A DNA stretch of 64,000 nt from Chryseobacterium salivictor. Lineage in GTDB: Bacteria; Bacteroidota; Bacteroidia; Flavobacteriales; Weeksellaceae. The stretch's first letter is position 1. The number at the start of each line of letters is the position of its first letter. The notes below the pieces were generated by a model, which saw only the letters and a list, made by a program, of their open reading frames with translations, did no database searches and was not told where the DNA came from. A program made the position numbers and the translations under genes. The stretch covers positions 2,046,001-2,110,000 of the forward strand of contig NZ_CP037954.1 in NCBI RefSeq assembly GCF_004359195.1, read 5' to 3'. Positions 1 to 9,323 of this stretch are shown here, piece by piece.

Positions 1-829
1 GCTTTCTCAGGTTTTCGATGCTTACGAAATTGATGGCTGTATTAATTTTGCTGCGTTTAAAGCAGTAGGAGAGAGCCAGGAAAAACCGCTGGATTATTAT
101 GAAAACAATCTGTTTTCTTTAATAAATATCCTTCAGGAATTTAAAAAAAGAAATATTTCCAACTTTATTTTCAGTTCTTCCTGTACAGTTTACGGACAGG
201 CCGACGAACAGCCGATTGACGAGAATACGCCGCTCAAAATGCCGGAATCATCTTATGGAAAGACCAAACAAATGGGCGAGGAAATTCTGAAAGATTTCGC
301 AACGGCTTACCAAAAAAAGGTTTCTCTGCTTCGGTATTTTAATCCGATCGGTTCTCATCCCTCTGCAATGTTAGGAGAATTGCCGATTGGTATTCCCAAT
401 AATTTAGTTCCTTATGTCACACAAACTGCGTCGGGAATTCGTGAGAAATTATCAATCTGGGGAAATGATTATGATACAGAAGACGGAACGGCGGTTCGGG
501 ATTATATTTATGTGGTCGATCTCGCAAAGGCGCACGTGAAAGCTTTGCAGAAATTAATGGCAGAAACTGAAGAAACCGTAATCGATATTTACAATTTAGG
601 TACAGGAAAAGGATCTTCAGTTTTAGAAGTCGTGGAAGCTTTTGAAACAGCGAACGATGTGAAAGTTCCTTATCAGATTTGTGAAAGAAGAGCGGGTGAT
701 ATTACGATTGCTTATGCCAACGCTGATAAAGCTGAAAGAGAACTCGGCTGGAAGGCTGATACTTCTTTAGAAGAAGCATTGCGCACGACCTGGCAATGGC
801 AGAATTATCTTGTGACCAGAGAATTATAA
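1..829 (+). CDS. galE: UDP-glucose 4-epimerase, 3' part (gene enters from the left edge)
   Basis: Frame 2 is open from the first base, so the start lies outside the window. The visible part has the hallmarks of an extended-SDR epimerase: an INFAAFKAVGES segment, a YYENN motif, SSSCTVYG, and the catalytic YxxxK as SSYGKTK with the Tyr codon near base 254. The C-terminal substrate-binding half follows (VRDYIYVVDLAKAH, YNLGTGKGSSVLEV, RRAGDI). GalE interconverts UDP-glucose and UDP-galactose in the cytoplasm with bound NAD, supplying galactosyl units for surface polysaccharides. The family is about 340 residues long, so roughly the first 60 residues with the Rossmann glycine motif are missing here. 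The reading frame is intact to its stop. A bidirectional terminator separates it from the convergent receptor gene. Confidence 0.93.
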   Translation, partial: LSQVFDAYEIDGCINFAAFKAVGESQEKPLDYYENNLFSLINILQEFKKRNISNFIFSSSCTVYGQADEQPIDENTPLKMPESSYGKTKQMGEEILKDFATAYQKKVSLLRYFNPIGSHPSAMLGELPIGIPNNLVPYVTQTASGIREKLSIWGNDYDTEDGTAVRDYIYVVDLAKAHVKALQKLMAETEETVIDIYNLGTGKGSSVLEVVEAFETANDVKVPYQICERRAGDITIAYANADKAERELGWKADTSLEEALRTTWQWQNYLVTREL

Positions 830-896
830 AAAGCTCACTGATTTACCGGATTTTCCTGTTGAAAAAATTCCGTCCATCAGAAAAGTTTAGATCAAA

Positions 897-932
897 AAAA
901 TCCTGAAAAATTAATTTCAGGATTTTCTTTTT
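897..932. terminator. Bidirectional rho-independent terminator between galE and the receptor gene
   Basis: Perfect 8-bp stem TCCTGAAA (901-908) / TTTCAGGA (915-922) with a 6-nt loop. It is flanked by A-rich sequence on the left and a T-run on the right, so it can act on both converging transcripts. Confidence 0.8.
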
Positions 933-975
933 GGTGCTTTTTACAACCTAAATTTTTATGTTGTACCGTTAAAAT

Positions 976-3501
976 TTACATTGGTGGACCTTGGTCATCA
1001 GCACCTTGACTGTTGGCATTGATGTCTTTTTTCTTTTTAGGAGCGTCAATTTTTTCACCTTGTTTGAATCGGTAAGTCAAAGAGATATTGAACGTTCTCG
1101 GACTCCAGCGCATATAAGAATCTCGTTCGTATCCAGGACCCAAACTGGTGGTGTTTCTACCTCGGGTTCCTAAGATATCCTGAATGTTAAACGCGATTGT
1201 TCCATTGTTTTTCCAGATGGTTTTGTTGGCACCGAAGTTTAAAACATACATGTCTTTACTTGTGCTGGAAGCGGTTTTTTCTCCACCCCGGTAGAAACCT
1301 TGCAGCTGCATATTCAGTGTTTTATCGATTTTGAAACTGTTGGTTAATCTGAGTCTTGTAGAGAAACCTGAGCCCTCAAAAGAAAGAGGAGTCTGCATTC
1401 TCGATGGGTCGAAATAGGAACCTTCTGATTTGTATCCGTAAAGATCAGCACTTGCCATAATTTTATACCAAGGGAAAAGATCGGCAGTTAAATTTAAATC
1501 TAAACCATAGTTCGCCTGATTGCCTACATTGTAAGGGCTTGTCACCAAAACATCAGAACCAATAGATTGACTTAGCAAAACAAATTTCACATCATCCGTT
1601 GTTTTTCTGTAATACAAAGTTGGATTGATGGTGAATTTTTTCTTCTGAACCGCATAACCCAATTCAAAAGAGTCTACGTATGACGGATTTAAGTCTTCAT
1701 TACCACGGAATAAATTCTGGCGGTTTGCCAAAGATGTTGGGTAAGGAATCAAAAACCAGGAACGCGGTCTGTTGATTCTTCTGGAGTAATTTAAAAGCAA
1801 CTGATCATTGCGGTCTCCTCCTAAATCGTAACTCAAAAATACGCTCGGGAAAAAGCCGGTATAATCTTTCTTTTTGTTAGACGTATTTCCGCTTAAACTT
1901 TGATATTCAATATTGATGTTTGAATTTTCCGCTCTTAAACCTAACTGGTAACCTAACTTATCAAATTTACTTTTGAACTGAGCATAACCAGCATTGATTG
2001 TTTCATCATAAACCGTGTTGCCACTATATGCATCTACAATTCCGAATTTTAAATTGAGATCGGTTTCGCTATTAAGGAAATCATAATCATTCGTATTCCG
2101 GTCAATTCTATAACCTGCCTCTAATTTTGATTTTTCACCAAGTGGCAATTCGTAATCCACTTTACCGATTACTGATTTATTAACCGTATTGTTATTTCCT
2201 AAAGTTCCGTATCCAAAAACCGACTGATTATATTCTTTGGAATCTTCGGTGGATTTATTATTGCTTCTTTGTAAACTTAAGGAAAGAGCAATATTATGTC
2301 CGTTGCCATTAAATTTATGATCCAAGCCAACATCTCCCTGCAAAGAAAGGTTCGAACTGTTTCCCAGAGCCTTGGTTTGCGAATAGCTGTTTAAAACTCT
2401 TGCCGCATCATAATTGATGTTATCAACTTTATTATCGCTGTCGCTGGAGAAATTACGAATCATTCCCGACAGATTGAATGACGTTTTTTCTGTTAAATCA
2501 ACATTAAAACCTGCAGTCGCATTGTAATTATTGCTTTCGCTTTTGTTACGGGAATTCTGTTCAAAATATCTTGTCGTTGCCAGGGTAAGAGGGTCAAAGA
2601 ACCGGGTGTCGCTATCGCTTTTACCTTCTCCTTTCCGGTAACCGCCGCCACCATTAAGGAACCAGGTCCAGTCGCCTTTTTTCCAGCTGAGGTTGGTATT
2701 TAAACTGGTCGTTGGTAAATAACCTAAACTTCCGACCACACTTCCGTTGAAGCCCATCCCTTTGGATTTCTTTAAAATGATATTTAAAATACCTGCAGTT
2801 CCGCTCGCTTCAAATTTTGAAGAAGGGTTGGTAATGACTTCAATTCTTTCGATTTGATCTGCCGGAATAGATTGCAGTGCATTCGCGCCGCTGTCGATTC
2901 CAAGTAAAGCAGATGGTTTTCCGTTGATAAGGAATTTTACGTTAGAGTTTCCGCGCATAGAAACGGTACCGTCGGTATCTACGCTTACGGAAGGAACGTT
3001 GGTTAAAACATCCTGTAAATTTCCTCCTTTACTGATGATGTCTGTAGACGGGTCATATACTTTTTTGTCGAGTTCTACCCGGTAAGCTTTCGTAGAAGCT
3101 GCGGTAATAGTTACTCCTTCAATATCCTGGGTTTTCCCATTGGTTGAAGAGCTTTCAGATATAACGGTGAAATTTCCAAGATTACCGGCAGCAGAAATTT
3201 GCTTATTCAACATGCTTTTTTTAAAGTCAATTGCTTCTATGCTGATGTCGTAGTTTCCGGGAGACAACTGAAGTTGATAAGCTCCTTTTTCATCGGTTAA
3301 CGCTGCGTCACTGAAAAGTTTGTTGGCTTTGTTGCTGAAGGTTACCGAAGCGTAAGGAACGGCGTTGTTTTGTTGGTCAACAATTTTTCCGCTTACATTT
3401 ACTTTCTGCTGTGCAAACGCCAAACTCGCTGCACCCAAAACGAACGACAGTCCTAATGTTCGTTTTTTGATAATTGATGAAATCTCAATTTTGTTCGTCA
3501 T
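976..3501 (-). CDS. TonB-dependent receptor, outer-membrane beta-barrel (OMP_b-brl_3) family
   Basis: This 841-residue protein starts with a basic N-terminus and signal peptide ending near AFAQQ (about residue 30). A carboxypeptidase-regulatory-like beta-sandwich follows (about 32-115, VNVSGKIVDQQNNAVPYASV). Next comes a plug domain (about 140-245, GGNLQDVLTNVPSVSVDTDG and IERIEVITNPSSKFEASGTA) and a large C-terminal barrel rich in aromatic strands. Such receptors sit in the outer membrane and import bulky substrates or support secretion using TonB/ExbBD energy. The substrate cannot be told from sequence, and no SusD-like partner is adjacent. The gene stands alone, convergent with galE and separated from upstream mltG by a hairpin. 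The last residues (DAPKKKKDINANSQGADDQGPPM) form a charged, low-complexity periplasmic or extracellular tail, which is common in this subfamily. Confidence 0.92.
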   Translation of the reverse strand: MTNKIEISSIIKKRTLGLSFVLGAASLAFAQQKVNVSGKIVDQQNNAVPYASVTFSNKANKLFSDAALTDEKGAYQLQLSPGNYDISIEAIDFKKSMLNKQISAAGNLGNFTVISESSSTNGKTQDIEGVTITAASTKAYRVELDKKVYDPSTDIISKGGNLQDVLTNVPSVSVDTDGTVSMRGNSNVKFLINGKPSALLGIDSGANALQSIPADQIERIEVITNPSSKFEASGTAGILNIILKKSKGMGFNGSVVGSLGYLPTTSLNTNLSWKKGDWTWFLNGGGGYRKGEGKSDSDTRFFDPLTLATTRYFEQNSRNKSESNNYNATAGFNVDLTEKTSFNLSGMIRNFSSDSDNKVDNINYDAARVLNSYSQTKALGNSSNLSLQGDVGLDHKFNGNGHNIALSLSLQRSNNKSTEDSKEYNQSVFGYGTLGNNNTVNKSVIGKVDYELPLGEKSKLEAGYRIDRNTNDYDFLNSETDLNLKFGIVDAYSGNTVYDETINAGYAQFKSKFDKLGYQLGLRAENSNINIEYQSLSGNTSNKKKDYTGFFPSVFLSYDLGGDRNDQLLLNYSRRINRPRSWFLIPYPTSLANRQNLFRGNEDLNPSYVDSFELGYAVQKKKFTINPTLYYRKTTDDVKFVLLSQSIGSDVLVTSPYNVGNQANYGLDLNLTADLFPWYKIMASADLYGYKSEGSYFDPSRMQTPLSFEGSGFSTRLRLTNSFKIDKTLNMQLQGFYRGGEKTASSTSKDMYVLNFGANKTIWKNNGTIAFNIQDILGTRGRNTTSLGPGYERDSYMRWSPRTFNISLTYRFKQGEKIDAPKKKKDINANSQGADDQGPPM

Positions 3502-3579
3502 ATTTTTAGTTTAAACTATACTGATTACTTTTTTTAACTAAAGTTAAATTAAATGTTTGTTTTATTTTTTAATTTTAAG

Positions 3580-3606
3580 AAATCCCAGACTTTTCATTTG
3601 GGATTT
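3580..3606 (-). terminator. Terminator after the pnuC-dapF-mltG operon
   Basis: Stem AAATCCCA (3580-3587) / TGGGATTT (3599-3606). On the minus strand it is followed by an A/T-rich tract. It lies just downstream of mltG and upstream of the receptor gene. Confidence 0.6.
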
Positions 3607-3621
3607 TGGTAAAGCCTTACT

Positions 3622-4659
3622 TTATTGAATGTTTTTAGCATTCAGCCAGTCTTGGTATTTTTTCGCATTCACGGCGTGCTCGGCTGCGCTTGCTGTAAAT
3701 TTATGAAAGCCGAACCGGTCTGGATCTGCACACATATAAATAAAATCATTGTGCCCGGCATTTAAAACCGCATCCACGGAATTTTTATCGACCATACAAA
3801 TCGGTCCAGGAGGGATTCCTGCCGAGAAATAAGTGTTATAAGGAGAGGGTTCCCGCAAATGTTTGTAGAAAACTCTTTTTAGTGTTTCGCCCTGAAAATT
3901 ATTGGCTTTACTTACGGCGTAAATTACGGTAGGATCGCTCTGTAATTTCATGCCTTTGTGGTATCTGTTCAGGTACAAACCGGCCACGGTTTTCATTTCG
4001 TCCGGTTTGCCGCCGGTTTCTTTATACACTAAAGAAGCCAATGCGTAAATTTGATTACGGCTTAATCCTGATTTCTGTTCTTTCGCTTTTCTTTCGGCAG
4101 TCCAAAAACGGTTGTAATCTTTTTCGAATTTTTTAAAGAATTCTTCGGGTGTTACCGTCCAGAAAAAGTTATAGGAGTCGATGAAGAAATATTTTTTTAA
4201 ATCTTCGGCATTATTAAATCCTTTTTGGACCGCAATTTTATTTAAATCATCTGCAAACCGTAAAGAATCGAGTTCTGTCTTTTTTGCGACTTTTCCGATC
4301 ATTTGATAGACCGTATAAAAATCTCCGATCCGGAAGGTATTTTCGGTTTGGTTGCCGGCTTTAATCATATTGACCAAATCAGTGTTATTGGCGCCGGATT
4401 TTATCCGGTACCGCCCGGCCTGGAAAAAACGGTTCATGCCTTTGGTTTTGGCAACTTCTTCAAACTGTTCTTTGTTTTTCAAATAAGGGGCAATGGAATC
4501 TAAAATAGAGTTGAAATTGGCCGAATGAGGAATCAAAACATAGCCTTCTTTGCTTACATTATTTCCGTAAAATTTCTTATAATACTGAATACCGAAATAG
4601 CCAGCAATTAAGAAAATGATGAATATGATGACGGAAATTATTCCCTTGCTTTTTTTCAT
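3622..4659 (-). CDS. mltG: Endolytic transglycosylase MltG (YceG family)
   Basis: The 345-residue product has one N-terminal membrane anchor (about residues 7-24), a LysM-like segment and a C-terminal YceG domain. The catalytic glutamate is recognisable in ASLVYKETGG (Glu214). It is followed by the family's AGLYLNRYHKGMKLQSDPTV and the IPPGPICMVDKNSVDAVLNA region. MltG cleaves nascent glycan strands near the inner membrane and so ends peptidoglycan polymerisation. Length and motif order match the family. The gene follows dapF by 19 bases, so the two are very likely co-transcribed. The pairing is sensible, because DapF makes the meso-diaminopimelate that is built into the same wall polymer. 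Confidence 0.95.
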   Translation of the reverse strand: MKKSKGIISVIIFIIFLIAGYFGIQYYKKFYGNNVSKEGYVLIPHSANFNSILDSIAPYLKNKEQFEEVAKTKGMNRFFQAGRYRIKSGANNTDLVNMIKAGNQTENTFRIGDFYTVYQMIGKVAKKTELDSLRFADDLNKIAVQKGFNNAEDLKKYFFIDSYNFFWTVTPEEFFKKFEKDYNRFWTAERKAKEQKSGLSRNQIYALASLVYKETGGKPDEMKTVAGLYLNRYHKGMKLQSDPTVIYAVSKANNFQGETLKRVFYKHLREPSPYNTYFSAGIPPGPICMVDKNSVDAVLNAGHNDFIYMCADPDRFGFHKFTASAAEHAVNAKKYQDWLNAKNIQ

Positions 4660-4678
4660 AAATCTGAAATGATCTATT

Positions 4679-5455
4679 TTATAAATTTATTTTTCCTTTG
4701 AAAACCTGTTTTGCGGGTCCTTCTAACCAAATGTTTTTGAAAGATGATCCAGCCTGCTCTGCATAAACTTTCAGGTTTCCACCCAATACTTTCACTTTTA
4801 CGGAAGGTTTGTTTTTACCCTGCAGAAAAACAAGTGCCGCCGCTGTTGCTCCTGTTCCGCAGCTGAAGGTCTCGTCTTCGACACCTCTTTCATAGGTTCT
4901 TATGAAAATTTCGTCCTCAGAAATTTCTTCCACGAAGTTCACATTGATTCCTTCCTGACAATAAGACGCAGAATTTCTGATTTTGTTACCATTTTCGAAA
5001 ACTTTATAATTCTTTAACTTTTCAACAAACGTTACAAAATGCGGAGAACCCGTATTCAACTCGAAATTTCCGTCGATATTTTTTATGGCATCCACGTCGA
5101 TCATTTTAAGTTTAATGATGCCGCTGTTGATTTCGGCTTCATGTAAACCGTCAATGGCGCTGAAGGTGGTGAAATCCTCAAAAACATCCAGAAAATGAGC
5201 AAAAGCAACAAGACATCTTCCGCCATTTCCGCACATCGTGCTTTCGTTTCCGTCGGAATTATAATAGACCATTTTGAAATCGGCTTTTTCATCATTTTCC
5301 AACAAAATCAGTCCGTCGCCACCGATGCCAAATCGGCGGTCGCAGAGCTTTTCGATGATTTCTTTCTCTTTAGGAAACTGTAAATCGCGATTGTCGATCA
5401 TTACGAAATCGTTGCCTGTTCCCTGATATTTATAAAATTCAATGGTATTTTGCAT
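4679..5455 (-). CDS. dapF: Diaminopimelate epimerase
   Basis: The product (about 258 residues from the chosen start) converts LL- to meso-diaminopimelate, the last step before lysine and the peptidoglycan crosslinking residue. Both catalytic cysteines are present: STMCGNGGRC (Cys75) and ETFSCGTGATA (Cys199). The N-terminal FYKYQGTGNDFVMIDNR and the RRFGIGGDGLILL motif are typical. The frame extends 14 codons upstream to 5497, but alignment to the family's usual N-terminus favours the ATG at 5455 (MQNTIEFYKYQG). It sits in the middle of a minus-strand set, 88 bases after pnuC and 19 before mltG. Confidence 0.95.
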   Translation of the reverse strand: MQNTIEFYKYQGTGNDFVMIDNRDLQFPKEKEIIEKLCDRRFGIGGDGLILLENDEKADFKMVYYNSDGNESTMCGNGGRCLVAFAHFLDVFEDFTTFSAIDGLHEAEINSGIIKLKMIDVDAIKNIDGNFELNTGSPHFVTFVEKLKNYKVFENGNKIRNSASYCQEGINVNFVEEISEDEIFIRTYERGVEDETFSCGTGATAAALVFLQGKNKPSVKVKVLGGNLKVYAEQAGSSFKNIWLEGPAKQVFKGKINL

Positions 5456-5543
5456 AAAATTAAAAGTTTTTTTAGCCTCCTGTTTTTGGGACATCAAAGA
5501 TACTCAAAACTTTATCATTGAACCGGGAACGTCATCGTTAAAA

Positions 5544-6215
5544 TCAGTTGCTGTGATTGGACTGGTGGTGCTTTTTCCATTCGGTGTATCCGATAACGGC
5601 CATGGCAGTAAATACCAAATATTGAATGGAAGTGATTCCCAAACCTTTGTAAATCATCATCGGAATGCAAATAAGATCACCGACAATCCAGAAGATCCAG
5701 TTTTCAATTTTGCGTTTTGCCATTAACCACATTCCGACCAGGAAAATCGCGGTTGTGAAAATGTCCAGCCAGTTTGCCCAGTCCAGATGATATAATCCCA
5801 ACTGTACATTTTCCATTGAAAAATGATTGTCAATGTACGGTTTGTAATAATATACGGTGGTGACCAAAATCAAACTGACGAAAAATAAAATTCCGGAAAA
5901 AATCCATTCTTTTTTATGCGCCCATGAAACGGCAACGTGCACGTGGTCTTCGGAACTTTTTGCCCATAAAATCCAGCCGTAAACGCTCATTACGGTATAG
6001 TAGAAATTAATCATCGTATCGCCGAGCAGTCCGAAATTGAAAAGAATGTAAACGTAAAGTGCGGTAGAAATTATCCCCGTAGGATACACCCAAATGTTTT
6101 TTTTAATGGAAAAATACACACTCAAAACCCCGAAAATGGTGGCGATCGCTTCGAGCACAATTTGAAAGGTGTCGTATGATTCATAAGGCTGCAGGAAGAG
6201 ATCGTGGAAATTCAT
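5544..6215 (-). CDS. pnuC: Nicotinamide riboside / vitamin transporter of the PnuC family
   Basis: The 223-residue protein has about seven hydrophobic segments and the PnuC pattern: GVLSVYFSIKKNIWVYPTGI near the N-terminus, a WGILWA-like YGWILWAKS stretch, and the W-x-x-W ligand region LDWANWLD. PnuC proteins carry nicotinamide riboside by facilitated diffusion, and phosphorylation inside the cell traps it. Relatives (PnuT, PnuX) carry thiamine or riboflavin. No kinase gene or thiamine riboswitch motif was seen in the upstream bases, so the nicotinamide assignment is by default. It is the first gene of the apparent pnuC-dapF-mltG unit. The C-terminal tail is His-rich (KKHHQSNHSN). Confidence 0.87.
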   Translation of the reverse strand: MNFHDLFLQPYESYDTFQIVLEAIATIFGVLSVYFSIKKNIWVYPTGIISTALYVYILFNFGLLGDTMINFYYTVMSVYGWILWAKSSEDHVHVAVSWAHKKEWIFSGILFFVSLILVTTVYYYKPYIDNHFSMENVQLGLYHLDWANWLDIFTTAIFLVGMWLMAKRKIENWIFWIVGDLICIPMMIYKGLGITSIQYLVFTAMAVIGYTEWKKHHQSNHSN

Positions 6216-6425
6216 GAGTTCAAAGATAATAATTTCGCTGAAAGCGGTTTTGCTTTTATGGTGAATTTATCAGGTACTGCATTTATTAACGATGATATTT
6301 TGAGCCCGTCTATCAAAAAAAACAATAATTTTATGCTGCTGAATCTTTTTTTAATTTAAAATAGGGCAAAACCCTCACTTCATCGGAAACCGACCTTCTA
6401 AAAAACAAATATGAGGGATTAAAAG

Positions 6426-6644
6426 TTGTCTGATGTGCCTATAAATAAAAAAAGGATTTCAATAAAAAAGACGGTTAATCAAAAATTCATTGAAGATCTT
6501 TATTTCAAAAACATCACTGTTAACAGTAAATACGGAGTGATAAGAAAAAACGCGTCCAATTTGGTGTTTGAAAATGTGAAAATCAATGGCAGCAGTGATT
6601 ATAAAGTAGCCGGTGGATTAATGAAGGCCGTGGTGAAAAAATAG
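6426..6644 (+). pseudogene. Probable fragment of a right-handed beta-helix glycosidase (GH28-like C-terminus)
   Basis: A 72-codon frame from a TTG encodes LYFKNITVNSKYGVIRKNAS followed by LVFENVKINGSSDY. That repeat resembles the last coils of GH28 polygalacturonases, which run to over 400 residues. Nothing upstream to 6216 continues the domain, so this looks like the surviving 3' tip of a deleted gene. The rest of 6216-6866 shows no other gene. It could instead be a small unrelated ORF; the assignment rests on the beta-helix periodicity only. Confidence 0.4.
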
Positions 6645-6866
6645 GAGGGTTATTTTTCCCGCCCCGGAACTGCCTCCGAAGTTGGGTCCGGTCATTATCC
6701 GCCAACTTCAGTAGAGAAAAGGACAATCCATAAAATATTGCTGAAAAAAATTCTATCTTTGAACCAACAGTAGATAGGGTGCCATTTAAGATTAAAAATG
6801 GCTTGTAACCAACCCTGCTGAACATCAAGTAAAAGCATTTAATATTTAATCCCAAAACCATTACTA

Positions 6867-8417
6867 ATGAAGACCAGATTATCATTTCTCCTCATTCTTA
6901 TTTCCTTTTTTGCATTTGCTCAAACCGAAGAAAAAAAACTCGATGAACTCATTCAGAATACGTTAAAAACTTTCGATGTTCCTGGAATTTCCGTAGGGAT
7001 TATTAAAGATGGGAAAGTGATTTATTCAAAAGGTTTTGGTGTAAGATCTTTAACAACGAATCAACGAATGACCGATGAAACTCTGGTCGGAATCGCTTCC
7101 AACTCCAAAGGTTTTACCGCAACCGCTCTGGCAATGTTGGCAGATGAAGGTAAATTAAACTTTGACGATAAAGTTTCTAAATATATTCCCGAATTTCAAA
7201 TGAATGATGCGTATGTTTCACAGGAAGTTACCATCAAAGATTTGATTACCCACCGGGCCGGTCTTGGTCTGGGACAGGGGGATCTGATGTTTTTCCCGGA
7301 AGGCGGCAGTTTGACTGTAAATGATATCATCCACAATGTAAGATATCTCAAACCGGATCATTCATTCCGTACCACTTTGGAGTATAATAATGTAATGTTC
7401 ATCGTGGCAGGAGAGGTTATTCACAGAGTTTCCGGACTTTCCTGGGCGGAATTTATTGAACAGAGAATTTTAAAACCTGTCGGCATGTCTTCCAGCTACG
7501 GAAGTTACAACCGCGCAAAGGCAGCCCGTGTTCCGAATATTATCGATGCCCACGCACCGGTAGATGGCAAAGTTGTTGCCGTCCCTCACGACTGGAATGA
7601 AACCGGAAATGCTGCCGGCGGAATTATCAGCAATATTAAAGATATGTCTGTCTGGGCAGAATTCCTGATGAATGGTTTTACGACCAAAGAAGGGAAAAAA
7701 TTGGTCTCTGATAAACAGATTCAGCAGCTTTGGAATTTACAGATTTCTACGCCGGTTGCTTTGAAAAATCCTTACGATTCTAATTTCGCGGGGTACGGAT
7801 TAGGATGGTTTATCACCGATGTGAAGGGCCATAAGCAGGTTTACCACACCGGCGGATTAATTGGAACGGTAACTCAGTTTACCTTAATTCCGGATATGAA
7901 ACTCGGAATTATCGTATTGACCAACCAGCAAAGTGGCGCAGCTTTCAGCACGATTACCAACACCATAAAAGATTCTTATTTGGGAATGCCTGAAAAAGAC
8001 TGGCTCAAAACTTATGGCGACAGAATGGCCAAAGTAAATGCAGATTACGATAAAGGAAAGAAAGAAATATTCGCGAAATCTGAGGCGTTTAGAAAAGATA
8101 AAAACGCACAGATTAAAGCGGATCAAATCGTTGGAACCTACATTGATCCATGGTTTGGTGAGGTGACAATAGCTAATGAAGGCAAGACTTTCCGTATTTA
8201 CTGTAAGAATTCTCCGAGACTGAAAGGGGAACTGTTGCCTTATTCTTCCAATGTAATGATTGCAAAATGGGATGACAGAAGTTACGATGCCGATGCTTTC
8301 GTTAATTTTAATTTAAATGAAAATGGAAAAGCGCAGGGTATGAAGCTAAAGCCGATTTCAGATGTGACCGATTTCAGTTTCGATTTTGAAGATCTTGATC
8401 TGCAGAAAGTGAAATAA
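6867..8417 (+). CDS. Secreted serine hydrolase, beta-lactamase class C / D-aminopeptidase-like, with DUF3471-type tail
   Basis: A signal peptide (MKTRLSFLLILISFFAFAQ) precedes a Beta-lactamase-fold domain of about 340 residues with the serine-hydrolase triad: SxxK as SNSK (Ser78, Lys81), YxN as EYNN (Tyr173), and HTG in VYHTGGLIG (His327). A C-terminal beta-sandwich from about residue 410 (IVGTYIDPWFGEVTIANEGK) matches the DUF3471-like domain common in these proteins. It should act in the periplasm on a peptide, ester or beta-lactam-like bond. The true substrate is unknown, since the family includes esterases and D-aminopeptidases as well as lactamases. A TATCTTTG box about 110 bases upstream is a possible -7 element. 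The gene appears monocistronic. Confidence 0.88.
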   Translation: MKTRLSFLLILISFFAFAQTEEKKLDELIQNTLKTFDVPGISVGIIKDGKVIYSKGFGVRSLTTNQRMTDETLVGIASNSKGFTATALAMLADEGKLNFDDKVSKYIPEFQMNDAYVSQEVTIKDLITHRAGLGLGQGDLMFFPEGGSLTVNDIIHNVRYLKPDHSFRTTLEYNNVMFIVAGEVIHRVSGLSWAEFIEQRILKPVGMSSSYGSYNRAKAARVPNIIDAHAPVDGKVVAVPHDWNETGNAAGGIISNIKDMSVWAEFLMNGFTTKEGKKLVSDKQIQQLWNLQISTPVALKNPYDSNFAGYGLGWFITDVKGHKQVYHTGGLIGTVTQFTLIPDMKLGIIVLTNQQSGAAFSTITNTIKDSYLGMPEKDWLKTYGDRMAKVNADYDKGKKEIFAKSEAFRKDKNAQIKADQIVGTYIDPWFGEVTIANEGKTFRIYCKNSPRLKGELLPYSSNVMIAKWDDRSYDADAFVNFNLNENGKAQGMKLKPISDVTDFSFDFEDLDLQKVK

Positions 8418-8843
8418 GTCTTTATTTTTATCAATCCTCACCGATAAATGATAAAACAAAGTTCAATTTTCATTAATCCAAGGTAGGGCAGAAGTGAGGA
8501 TGTAAAAACAAAAACTACCTGCCCCACCTTCCGGATAATAAGCCTTAGGACGTTCTTTTCCATTCTTCCACTGATTGGTGGTTTTCGTAAAATACCGTCA
8601 TCATCAGCCGACCGGTCACCTTCTGCACTATGGCTATGGGTGGGCAGATGGCCGCACGAAAAGATTCGTTCGGGAGAAAGGGGATTCAGTTAAATCTACA
8701 GAAATATTACCGTTTTGGAAAAAGTAAAACTGCTCCTACACAACTTTAAAAAAGATTATTTTTTAGGATTTTGAGAACTAATGTCGCAGACTACTTTGTG
8801 CAACGGTTTAACCGCGGAGCCTGGCGGTTTATTGAAGATGGAG
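8418..8843. other. Gene-poor interval after the serine hydrolase
   Basis: No intact gene seen. On the minus strand around 8540-8650 a short frame encodes VTGRLMMTVFYENHQSVEEW before a stop. It could be the end of a deleted gene, but no family was recognised. Confidence 0.4.
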
Positions 8844-9323
8844 TTAAAAAGGCCTGTCTTTTTTAGTTTTAAGGTCATCCAGGAACAGAATTATAATTAA
8901 AACTCCTGACATCATGCAGCCTATCAACGTCATAATGACATCATGAATATCGAAAGGATATAAAATTGTCCGTACCGTTTCCCAAACAGTGAAACCAATA
9001 AAAGTGAACAGAACCGAAAAAATAATACTGTTGTAAAGACTGTATTTTCCATAGTACATCTTTAGAATTCTATGAAAAGCAAATAGTATTGCAACAAATG
9101 CGGCAGCCCCAAATAAACTGGGTAATGTACCTAAGAGAAATTCATTGGCAGATGATAATTCAATATTTTTGGGACGCAGGAAGTACTGAATATAAACTAC
9201 CCATGAGATAAGAATTAATTCCCATACTGTAAGTACGACATACCGTTTTTTATCCTGTTTGTCTGATTTGTTAATTTCTTCACTAAAGTTGATATTTTTT
9301 ACCTCTTCAATTAAATTTTTCAT
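8844..9323 (-). CDS. Four-helix integral membrane protein of unknown function
   Basis: The 159-residue protein has a charged cytoplasmic N-terminus (about 28 residues) and four clear membrane segments: YVVLTVWELILISWVVYIQY, LPSLFGAAAFVAILFAFH, SLYNSIIFSVLFTFIGF and VIMTLIGCMMSGVLIIILF. No catalytic motif or named domain was recognised. The hydrophobic pattern and intact frame argue that it is real. It stands between two gene-poor stretches with no operon partner, so context gives no hint of its job. The start at 9323 is the only Met before the first helix that keeps the charged leader. Confidence 0.65.
   Translation of the reverse strand: MKNLIEEVKNINFSEEINKSDKQDKKRYVVLTVWELILISWVVYIQYFLRPKNIELSSANEFLLGTLPSLFGAAAFVAILFAFHRILKMYYGKYSLYNSIIFSVLFTFIGFTVWETVRTILYPFDIHDVIMTLIGCMMSGVLIIILFLDDLKTKKDRPF

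Noticed and set aside
6216..6425. Thiamine riboswitch upstream of pnuC
   Set aside because: The conserved CTGAGA-type core of the TPP aptamer was not found on the minus strand.
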